In this document: piece by piece, positions 36,547-46,540 of the stretch
Layout: the number at the start of each line of letters is the position of its first letter
Position numbering within the stretch: the stretch's first letter is position 1
Assembly (NCBI GenBank): GCA_014904985.1
Contig: MU128978.1
Span: forward strand, 82,663-146,662
Direction: 5' to 3'
From: Hydnum rufescens UP504
Taxonomy: Eukaryota > Basidiomycota > Agaricomycetes > Cantharellales > Hydnaceae
Length of the DNA: 64,000 nucleotides
Made by a program: the position numbers and the translations under genes
Notes under the pieces: generated by a model
What the model was told of the DNA's origin: nothing
What the model saw: the letters and a program-made list of their open reading frames with translations, nothing else
The model's database searches: none

Positions 36547-39500
36547 CTACAAATATTTCTCACGTGGAATATCAAGAATTAGAATGCGACCATCCCTACA
36601 GCCAATCGCAAGCTGGGAAACAGTGGGTAGATGAGGAACTGTGATAGGAGTGCTTGGAGAATAGAGTGAAGGAATACAACAAACGCGTCTAACACGGTAT
36701 TCCAAAGGATGCTGTACCTGTATCCATTGACCATCGAGAGACCAGATGCCACTCGATACATTTTTGATAATTGACAGGAATCATCTTCTGGTACGGAGGC
36801 GGGCGTGCCAGATACAGCATCCCAAAATTGCACAGGATGATACTTTGAGCCCGAAGCCAGTTGCAAACCATCGGATGAAAACCCAATGAATGTAATCGGC
36901 GAGGAATGAGGGAGTGTTGCAATGGCCGCACCATGCATGCCATTCCACAATCGCACAGAGCGATCCGAGGAGCTTGAAGCCAGTCGAGAACCATCCGGCG
37001 AGAATGCAATAAATTTAACAGGCCCAAAATGGCCTTCTAGTGTTGCAATAGGCACACCAGAAATAACATCCCACAATCGCACAGAGCAATCATAGGAGCC
37101 CGAAGCCAGTCGCGAGCCATCCGGTGAAAACACAACTGATGTGAGCCAGAGGGAATGGCCCGCTGTTCCTGTGATGGGTGCCACAGACACGGCATTCCAG
37201 AATTCAATGGAGAGACGGTCAAAGCCGGAAGCTAGTCGCAAGACATCAGGTGGAAGTGAAATATCTGTAGTTGACACCACATGGCCTTGTAGTGTAGCAA
37301 TGGAGGCACCAGTCATGGCATTCCACAATCGCACTGAGCAATCATAAGAGCCTGATGCCAACTGCATGCCATCTGGTGAAAAGGCAATACATGTAACAGG
37401 CTCAGAGTGGCCTATTAGTGTTGCAATGGATGTACCCAACAGTGCATCCCACAATTGCACTGAGCAATCATAGGATCCTGAGGCAAGTCGCAAACCATCT
37501 GGTGAAAATGTAATGAGTTGAACCAGCTGAGAATGACATTCCAATTCAACAACAGATGCATGTGATAATGGATCCCATAATCGCACAGAGCAATCATAGG
37601 AACTTGAAGCCAGTCGAAAGCCATTGGATGAAAAAGCAACAGAGAGAACCGGCAAGGAATGGCCTTTGAGTGTGACAATAGATGTGCCAGACTTTGCATT
37701 CCATAATTGCACAGAATGATCTGAGGAGCCAGAGGCCAGTTGTGAACCATCTGGAGAATATGCAATAGCATGAATCCTTCTAGAATGTCCTTCTAGTTTT
37801 GCAATGGACTTGCTGCCTCTAACATCCCACAATTGCACAGAGCAATCAGAGGAACCTGAAGCCAGTTGCAAAGCATCTGGTGAGAATGTAATGCATGTAA
37901 CTGGCCCAGAGTGGCCTTGCAGTCTTGCAATGGATGCACCAGAAATAGCATCCCACAATTGCACTGAGCAATCATGTGAGCCTGAAGCCAACTGCAAACC
38001 ATCTAGTGAAAATGCAGTAGCCTGAACAGGTCCAGAGTGGCCTCTTAGAATTGCTATAGATGCACCAGACTTCACATCCCACAATTGCACACAGCAATCT
38101 GAGGAACCTGAGGCCAATTGCCAGCCATCTGGTGAGAATGTAATTGATACAACTGGCCCATGATGTCCCTTTAGTGTAGTGGACAAACCAGATATGGGAT
38201 CCCACAGTCGTACAGAACAATCATAGGAACTCGAAGCCAAGCGCAAGCCATCTGGTGAATATGCAACTGCCATAACCCAGTCAGAATGGCCTTCCAATAT
38301 TGCAAGGGATGCACTTGACACTGCATCCCACAATCGTACAGAGTGGTCCCCAGAGCCCGATGCTAGCTGTAGACCATCTGGTGAAAATGCAATAGATGTA
38401 ATCGACCGGGAATGCCCTTTCAACGTTGCAATTGGTGCGCCGGAGATGCCATCCCACAATCGCACTGAGAAATCTGCGGAACCCGACGCTAATCGGCTGC
38501 CATCTGGTGAAAATGAAATAGACTTGACTGCCTCAGAATGGCCAAGTAAACTACTCAAACCAGGTGGCCATTCAGACTCCTAGTCCTTGGACCACACGGA
38601 TGCAGTTGCTGGCTTCGTGGGAATAGGTCCGGTACAACGCGGTGTCATGGGGTGTGAATGGTAGAGCGGATTCGTATACGTGCAGCGCGCTTGCTTTTAT
38701 CACTTCGCCGTGAGCAAGAATGAACCGGCGTGCGTCAGCCAGTATGGTAACAAAGAGTCGACGCGCATTTCGAGTTTATCTGTAATAGTGAATCATTGCC
38801 TATTAGTCAGCGCAAGGATCAAAAATGAACAGACTTACTGCCCAGTGGTGCGCTTCTTCCATAGCGGGTATAGCAGTAGAGACACCACCAATCAGACTCA
38901 TTGCTTCGAACCACCACAAAAGAGACCGTGTCGAAAACTCATGCAGTGCTTGCACCACCGTCTCATCTCCGAACTTTACATGGGATAGGTGCGACGCCCA
39001 GTATCGACACGCATACTGCACCTCAGGTAAGAGAGCATCGTTCACTTTCTGGTCAAACCTATCGACCTCCCCATTGAGATGTGACGGATTCGAGATCCCA
39101 GCTATGTCTCGTTTGAGAAATACTCCCAAGAGCTCAAAGCACCGAATCGCATACCACCGTTCTTTCTCTGGGCCCGGGACAGTGACGAAGGCAGGATCAG
39201 AGCATCGCACAGGATCGGTGATGAAGTCACGAAAGGAAGGATGATAAATACGAGGGGCCTCCCATATATTAGTGGGGACAATAATGATGGACCGAAGAGG
39301 GCTCAGGACAGTGTAAATCTCATCCAATTCGTAGGAGACAAACCCGGCCAACGAGTGTAGGGGGAGAGGTTCATGTAGAAAAACGATGGCCCCAACAACG
39401 ACCTGAAACCGCTCCAGGAAGTCTCGACGGTTAGAATTGGAAACGGAGTTGTGGAGTACGCCCATGTAAAGGGCGTCCACCAACTTATAAGGTGCAGCAT

Positions 39501-40637
39501 CCATCTCTTGGGCAGTTTGGGGACCAAGTATAAGGTTTAGTTGTCGACGAGGGTCTAGCACGCTATCGTCACCAATGAAACGAATCGATGTGGCGGCGTA
39601 AACGAAGAACTTCCCCGACTTCTCGACCAGCGAATTTATCTCCTCTCTCGTTGTCCAACTAGCATCCATACGAAGACCAAGCTGGCGTGGAATTTGCGCC
39701 AATTTAGTGCGGAGGTAAAAGAAGATGTCCTGCTGAATATCCGAAACTTCGACATCATGAAGAACGGTCTTTGCGTGGTTCAAAGTCTCATCGAACACCG
39801 AGGATATGTGGGGCTCTGGTCGACTCGTGATTAAGATACGGAGAAAGGGTATTCGGGCGGCAAGCAAAAACAGAAGTCGTAGAACTTCTCCAGCGTTATC
39901 CTCACATTCATCGAGGGCATCAAGGATGATGAGCACGGGCCGTCGATTCGGATTGATCTTCAGGAGAGGCTCTAAGATCAACCCGTTAAGCTGAGGTAAT
40001 AGCTTCTTGTCCCCAAGTGCCCTATCCCGTCGTATAGCACGGGTGATAACCACATTGAACTCGGCGTCCGCTTGAGCGAGTTGGAAGGCGACTGTCGGGA
40101 GGACGAGTTGCGGATCACACAAAGGCCTGTCGGCTCGAGAAAAGAAGAAAGTTGCACCAAGCAGTCCCCCCTCTTCTGCTTGATCAGCGACCGATTTCGC
40201 AATCGCCGACTTGCCGATTCCAGCGAGACCGTTGAGCCAGTATACAGGCGGGTTTTTTCCATTTGCGCTCTCCACCCATGACCTGATCTCGGCCAATATA
40301 GCGACGCGAGTGCCCGTGAGACATGGCAACGGAGCGTCCTCGCGGACAGAGTCATGGCTCGCATACTCCGCTCGAGGAAGAGTGTTCAAAAGGTCGATAG
40401 AAGCAGAACTCGGGTAGACTGGCTATGGGTCAGGGATCCAGAGAAGGGTGACCGGGGAATACTCACAGTTACCACGGGACAGAGGGGCAATCCTAACCCC
40501 CCCTCCCGCCCCACCAATAGCGACCCCCGCACCAGCCCCGACACCCCCAGAACCAGTGGCTGAAAAGAGAGGATATAAGCACGGTAGTATTGTAGCAAAA
40601 ACTTGAGATCAAACTTACTGATGAAGAAGCGATCCAT
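36547..40637 (-). CDS. NACHT-WD40 STAND receptor (fungal NLR-like), frame-interrupted
   Basis: NLR-like proteins of this class detect signals through repeats and act in fungal self/non-self recognition or immunity-like cell death. The minus-strand start at 40637 (MDRFFI) leads through two small exons (40637-40619, 40559-40467) encoding a glycine-rich peptide, then the main exon from 40418. NACHT motifs: P-loop NGLAGIGKSAIAKSV, Walker B VLIILDALDECED, sensor-like LRILITSRPEPH, and a winged-helix-like part to about 38840. A linker (SALHVYESALPFTP) leads to fourteen WD40 repeats (38556-36795), then IWSLDGQWIQ and QLAIGCRDGRILILDIP to a stop at 36547. Three places break the frame: the intron region near 38780-38830 is unclear, one extra C lies at 38579-38580 before ESEWPPGL, and one base is missing in the TTTTT run 36761-36765. 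As written, an early stop at 36579 ends the shifted frame. Probably one polypeptide of about 1,250 residues. Confidence 0.88.
36795..38556 (-). repeat. array of fourteen WD40-encoding repeats, about 126 bp each
   Basis: Consecutive units share GHS-xxV-xxIxFSPDGxxLASGSxDCSVxLWD. Fourteen can be counted, a number that fits two seven-bladed propellers. Unit length is nearly constant at 42 residues, and the DNA units are visibly alike, so the array is a tandem repeat of the kind that expands, contracts and is homogenised by recombination. Unit 11 is the most degenerate. Confidence 0.9.
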
Positions 40638-40743
40638 AATCAGAAATACCTAAGAGATGAGTTCGAGTGCAAAAATTGTCGTCTGCAAGAGCTGCGTTGA
40701 AGTCGCGGTGAAATGTATCGGGATTCGATTCAGCACAGGTAAT

Positions 40744-40786
40744 TGTTTACATAATTAATTATTTACATAATCATTGTTTACATAAT
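40744..40786. promoter_or_regulatory. three spaced TTTACATAAT motifs
   Basis: Copies start at 40746, 40762 and 40777 (spacing 16 and 15 bp), about 110-150 bp upstream of the NACHT-WD40 start codon in the region divergent from the BCL7-like gene. Two copies extend to TGTTTAC, the reverse of a forkhead core (GTAAACA). The binding factor is unknown; the call is structural. Confidence 0.45.
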
Positions 40787-41135
40787 TGCGCCAAATTCCA
40801 CCCAGCGCACTAAATCGACCTATTGTTCAGTCCATTGTCCATATGCATGGACCCTCTGAGCTGAGCTCAAAACTAGGGATTTTCAGGTCTGAACTCAGAT
40901 CCGGAAGGGCTACAGAATCTATTTAAGAAAGCGATTAGGGCCTGCCCATGGGTTTCTAGGCTCGCTCCTGGCGCGAGGTCAGGACCCTGAGAGGCTCACG
41001 AAAAGAATAATAATAATCATCCCAACCGACCCCTCGAGGCCCTTTGGGCCCCGATCGTCCCTGGTCACCCGGCGCGTTGGAGGATATATTACGTAATACA
41101 CCCTCACGTGATCTATGCTTTGACCAGAAAAGAAA

Positions 41136-42078
41136 ATGTCGAATAGACGAGGATTCCCATTGCGGACACCATACGAACGAGACCGTCGTCAGAGACTACA
41201 ACCAGTGGATGTCAGTCACTCCCCATCCCATATCTCTAAACACGATTTTCTATTGTTCACGATTGCTGATCAGGTTCAGGAATTGTGATGCTTATTCTTG
41301 CTCTATATTCTTAACAGTGCTGGCAACAACAATGGGTGACACCGAAAAATGGACTACCGGGCTCGTCGTACAAGATCCTCAAGTGGGTCAAGACTGACCG
41401 AAAATATGTGTGTGTTGCCCGTCCTTCCCTGTTGTTCTGCTTCGTTGTCAAAAGCGAGCGTTGAATGGCCTTTGTCCTTTGTTCATGCTATAATTGTTCT
41501 GGTTATTAGGACTTCAGTGATGATGAAGATGACACGGCGGAGCACCCTGTGGTGGTACTAGACGAAGACCTCGAAGATGCGCGACTCGCTTCCGTCCTCC
41601 CGAGGGCGACGCGATGGAAGCAGACGCCGAGCAGCCCGAAGGGGATTCCCCAGCCGAGGGCGAGGGAGAGCTCGCAGATGGCGACAGGCTCGGGATCGGA
41701 CAGTCCATGGCACCGCCAAATACGTCCGCCACCGGCGCGGTCATATCTGAAGGACCCATTGTCGATTCCATGATGCAGATGCAGCGCAATGTCGACGAGG
41801 AGGAGGAGGAGGAAGAAGAAGAAGAAGAAGAAATGGTCCTACCGGGCCCTGCGCCAGGGGGACCGATGGACGAGTTGGGCTTCCCCATCCTTTCGCAATC
41901 CGGCATGTCGCCGTCTGCTCAGCTTGGCGGTCTCAATGGCGAAGACGATGGAGCTGGACTGGATACTCAACTCTTGGACGACACGCCTGACTTTGGTGCG
42001 GATTCGGCTGATCTCCTAGAAGGTGATGGAGTGTTGAACTCCGACACTGTGGATTTCTCGATGGTGGGTACTTCATAA
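41136..42078 (+). CDS. BCL7-like acidic nuclear protein (SWI/SNF-associated family)
   Basis: The start at 41136 gives a basic N-terminus (MSNRRGFPLRTPYERDRRQR). After an intron (about 41211-41319) comes CWQQQWVTPKNGLPGSSYKI followed by LKWVKTDRKY, resembling the BCL7 N-terminal signature (a Trp-x-x-x-Trp-Val helix followed by KW). After the next intron (about 41409-41509) the protein becomes acidic (DFSDDEDDTAEHPVVVLDED) and then low-complexity, with a poly-Glu run (41798-41832) and a Ser/Gly/Asp tail to 42078. The frame slips at about 41581-41592 between LEDARLA and RPPEGDAMEADAE, so one base is probably wrong there. Animal BCL7 proteins are chromatin-remodelling subunits; the same role here is inference. 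Coding is likely, the family name moderate. Confidence 0.55.
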
Positions 42079-42339
42079 TAGTGGCCACTTCGCGTTCTTT
42101 CCGTATACGTATAGTATGTAATACCACTTCTTTGTGTCCCCTTCATACATCTGTATCTCTGAATGCTGAATACCCACATGAAACGCGATGAGTTTCTGAA
42201 CGCAGCATATCCAAGCTGCGCCATCCCTCCCCATATTTATTAGGCATGCTGGTATATATTCAACTGGGTACATACTAAGTTTACACTGGAGAAATGCAGA
42301 CAAAAACCAGCAAGCAATCTCCGAGAAGCATCCACCTAT

Positions 42340-44463
42340 TTAGGCAACCTCGATGAGGCTTGGTTCTTGGACAGAGGCCACAGCCCTGCGTTCCCTCGCA
42401 GAACGAATGCGTTCCCTCACCCAGCTAATCCCATCACGAATACGCCTGTTGAAACGTACCATCACCTCTTTTGTTGCACGGTGGCCTTCGTGTCCGAAGG
42501 TATCCGCAAGTCTCCCGGCACCCCATGCTCCCAAGACTAACGCCCACACCAAGGAAAGAGCCAAAGCATCTCCACCCCGAGCATACAATGTCCTTCCCGC
42601 CACCACCCTGTCATCGCTTTCATCACCACCTAGCCATGGGATTCCAATTGTCCTCACAAAGCTTCTCCTTCCCACGCTCTCCCCAGTCTCCCCCCTCCCA
42701 ACCACCGCACTAACACCCTCTCCGGCACTTCCACCCCCATCACACCAAAGCAGCGTCGCGCCCACTTCATCGGCCCGCATGCGCGCTTGCTGGACCATAC
42801 CTTCCCCAATGCTCGCATCCCACGTACTCGCCGGCGCTAGGATGACATCCGGCCGCTCCCCAAGGGTCAGAAGCCCCCCGGGATGCGCAAAGTCAAGACA
42901 TATCGACGCCGTCAAGGATAGTGGCCGTTTCGGATATTGGTGCTTCCTTCCCTGCCTAAACCCGTAGGGGATCTGAATCGTATGTACCGTGGGTGGCTCG
43001 GTCGATGGAGTGATGGAGAACGACTCCGTGACTGGTAAGTGAGTAAGAGAACCAGAAAAAAAGTGCGATTGTCAATACCCTGTCTACCCTAATAACAATC
43101 CGCCGCAAGGAAGACTGATCTCCCGCTGCGTACTCACCAGGCACGATATGATTCTTATAATGCTCCATCACAATCCCGTCACTGTCTACCAATATCACAC
43201 CATTCCTCCTCTTCCCCTTCCCACCGTGACGATCAGCACGGGGCACAGGATCTTCGAAGCCCACCCCGATCCATATTCCATACTGCGCCGCGACGGCCCT
43301 TACTGCCTCTACGCCTTCCGCTCTGTCCTTGGAGTTCTCGAATTGGACTGCACTCTCGGGCCACAGATGAATACGCGCCGAACGAGCCGAGAACGCGGGA
43401 CTCTGCGAGGTAGGCTTCGAAGGATGACTTGGGATCGTTGGAGAGGGGGTTTGTCGGAGGTGGGAGTATGCATGCGAGAGAAACATCTGTGGTATGGGGT
43501 GATGGGAACGAGGTGTGCGGCAGAGAGGAACCGGGCGCGCCGGGGGAGAGGAATCGGGAAGGAAGAGCGAGAGCAGCAAGGACGAGAGATAGTGTGGCGA
43601 TGGTTGTGGCTCGACGTGGGTCAGCGCTTCGAGAGCTCGAAAAGGTGGGATGCGATCTAGAGTGGTATTCCGGAAGGGTGGATGAGGAAGGGAGGAGTTG
43701 AGTGTCTACCACTCCGTTGGAATCGATGGGATCGATTGCCTCGTTAACGCTAGAAACGGGGGGGCGCAAATCATCAAGAAGATCCCGTTGAGGAAGGGGT
43801 CTACGCCTGTCATCGTGATCTCCACTGACATCGATCAAAGCAGATACCGGGTCGTCTTTCCCAAAACTGTCTGGGTCTCTACGGTTGTCATACCCTAGCT
43901 GGAAATTCCAACCGGTTTCTTGAAGGAGATTGGCCAATATGATTGCAAAACACGCAGTGATCCAGTCCTGACCAGGGACTCCCAGATAGGGCACCATCCA
44001 GCGGTAGGCATCACCGCCCAGTACGGGTGACCAGGCTGCTAATCGTCCAAAAGGACTTGAATGGGCCGTGACGGCGAGCCACGTCGTCCACATAGTCAGG
44101 GAAAAGAAATGCGTGGGGAATTGGACTCAGAGATGGCGCTATGGCGGCATAGAAGATGATAGGGAGGAGGGTAGAGAAGGTGGAGATGAGAGAGCCACAG
44201 ACTAGGATTAGTATGGAGATGAACGGGGTGGACAAAGCGGTCAGGGAGGGGGCGAGACGCGCTAGTGTCGAGGCGAGGCTCAGAGTCAGTGTGTAGCTGG
44301 TGAGAGTCTGCAGCCATGCTGAAGGATTTATCGAGGATTGCAAGAGGACAGTGGAGAGGAGCAGGACAAGGGGGGCTTGTGAGACTGATGGTGTCAAGGA
44401 GAAAACTGCGATGGCTGCGGATGCGACGGCAAGGGGTGGGACATGGCGTCGGGCGATGTCCAT
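42340..44463 (-). CDS. Lnt-like membrane nitrilase-fold protein (apolipoprotein N-acyltransferase family)
   Basis: The minus strand shows a hydrophobic N-terminal half and a C-terminal carbon-nitrogen hydrolase domain, the layout of Lnt acyltransferases. From 44463 (MDIARRHVPPLAVASA) several helices follow, then MWTTWLAVTAHSSPFGRLAAW and a domain with WPESAVQF (catalytic Glu), EHYKNHIVPVTESFS (catalytic Lys, across an intron of about 43143-43030) and TASICLDFAHPGG (catalytic Cys). Then SIGEGMVQQARMRADE, GGDALALSLVWALVLGAW (a last helix), and a basic tail ending at 42340. The Glu-Lys-Cys triad is complete, so it should be catalytically competent. Two single-base frame breaks are inferred, at the GGGG run 44115-44118 and near 43374-43380. 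The substrate is unknown: fungi lack the bacterial lipoprotein pathway. Confidence 0.78.
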
Positions 44464-46540
44464 GACACAAGTGGCGGGGACGAGTCGGGGTCGTCCTCGA
44501 AGCACGTGGCGTCGAGGTTGAATCGAATTCCCATGTATGGATCAATTCAAATACTAAACTCCGCAAAAATTCAGGCCATCTACTCAGCGAGCCTCAGCCC
44601 GTGTGTTTGCAATATTGTCTGTTCGTGTGAGGGCCCGACCTGTTTCAGAGGCACAAGGATGGAGTAGACAGCCCTGAAGCCCTCGTAAAACAGGCCCTAG
44701 ACCAGCCTCGACTGGTTGTTGCACTTTGGCCCAACCAGAAAACTGCGTGCTGAGTATAGAGATAAGATATCGCATTCGCCGAGCTCCGGATCCTTGCACG
44801 CTACCTGTAGCGGAAAGTGATCACGGCGATGGGAGTAGAGGCATGGTACATAAAATATCTCGGCCGCCGGATTCATAAAGCCAAGTTCTTCGTATAGGCC
44901 AAGCAGGCCAACAATGATCCTTCCCATGAGACCCATTACCCACATTACTATCAGCCAAGACTTTTATAGGCTATAAACAGATTTTCAGGGTACGCGGGAA
45001 ACTATGACCCAATTGAAAACAAGGACAGGATTTTCTTGACAGAAATCGGTGACAAACTGCCCCGAGTTATCCAATCCGTGTCTAAGGCACTAGTGCCCAG
45101 GCCAGGTCAGAGGGTAAACGCTCGCGTAGGGAATCGATCTAAGTATAGCTCATTTGACTTCGGCACCGTGACAGAACTGATGGGAGTGTGGCTTTATAAG
45201 CTTTGCACATTGGGGATGTGGAGGTCACAGGAAGCGCCGGCAGGGATTTCACCGACGCTCTGTGTCATCTGCCAGCCAGCTGCGCCCAAAAAGTGTCAGC
45301 TTGCCCAAGATACCAGTCCCAAGTTCCCCCATAAACGAGAAACTAATGCATTAAATCCACGCTGCGAGCCTGCTGGGGAATTGTACCCGGTGAATAGTAC
45401 ACACACGCTGGACTTGCCCAAAGCCCTTTCCAGGTTTCCGTGCTTACGCGTCCGAGCAATGAAGAGATTTTTCTCTCGTCGGCACGCCGCCAATCATTGA
45501 CATCACCTAGGCCAGAGGCCCACAGGGATACGCGCATTTGACAAATTCCCAAGCCACCGTGGCATCTCGGCGCTCTTGTATAATTGGATGATCTATCTGA
45601 GGCTTTTAGAGAATACAGTCAAGTTATTGTTGGAAACCAAAGACAGCAATCCTGTGCTCTCTCTTATGAGGGTTCTGGAAAATAAAGAACTACGGAGTGG
45701 GTGTTCATCAGCATCGCCACTCAGAACCGAAGGCATCTTTTATCGAGACGGAGAGGGGGGCGGCAGTGGCGGTACATCTTTCGCGATTGCGAACGTTAGT
45801 AGCACATCTCGACGTCTTGGGCCTGGAGCCGGTGGTCGAGTTTTGGGGGGCTTCAGGGACTGCTACGACCAGCGGAGGGGGGTCAGGACAACGAGTTTGT
45901 TTTCGGTCTGAAAAACAAGGGGAGAAAAACATACGGCAAAGGTTGAGCAGTGCATTTGGTTACCTTGGGAAATAGGCGAGGAGGGCAATTAAATATGCCC
46001 CGATTAAATGCTCTTGGTGCAAGGCACTTCGAGCGACTCGCTCGTTCCATTGGGCGATGAGCAAAGCGGGCACGCGGAAAGGCTGGTTCCGGAAAAAGCA
46101 GTCACTTACATAATCAATATCGCTTCGGGATTCATGTAGTTCCTGAACGCAACCACGCCTCGGCGTATACAAGAGTACTCCAAATGGGATTGTGGAGGTT
46201 GAGCGGCGCTTCAGGGCGAAAACACTGTAATCAGAGTTGCGGCCGCGAATCCGGGATCTGCCACGGGCAAATGCGGGACTGACGTGGCCATTTTCAGTCA
46301 TATGACCAGTGCCAAGCCCGAGACCGAATAGGAGGGCACTAACGACCGAGGCTTTATTCCACGTGGATTGCACGGCGTTAAGTCTAAGAGCCGCCCCTTT
46401 GCCGTTGGACCCTCAGTTCCCTTATATGGTTAAGTGACATAAGCCGGGATAAGACTTGGTATAGCGTTATAAAAGGTCTTGGCAGATTGTCGAGCTATTC
46501 CATTTCCCCATCCATCACTCTCTTCTTTCCCTCCTGTGTT
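44464..46540. other. intergenic region, no gene confidently recognised
   Basis: Open frames exist on both strands (for example 45036-45500 plus and 45960-46373 minus) but none shows a family motif or a clear ATG context. The right end is the PacC promoter, with GCCAAG hexamers and a TATAAAA-like element. Confidence 0.45.
46311..46483. promoter_or_regulatory. two GCCAAG hexamers in the PacC promoter
   Basis: GCCAAG occurs at 46311-46316 (plus) and as its reverse complement at 46478-46483, 58-230 bp upstream of the PacC start codon. GCCARG is the known PacC binding site in Aspergillus. A TATAAAA-like element lies just before the second. Two hexamers in about 230 bp is only weakly above chance, so autoregulation is a hypothesis. 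Confidence 0.35.

Noticed and set aside
36689..38220. Several 60-118-codon open frames in other frames within the WD40 array
   Set aside because: They are periodic shadows of the repeat sequence; repeats keep alternative frames open without coding for anything.
45036..46373. Open frames of 110-155 codons on both strands between the nitrilase-like gene and PacC
   Set aside because: No motif, no consistent ATG and no splice pattern; at least one begins only at a non-ATG codon.
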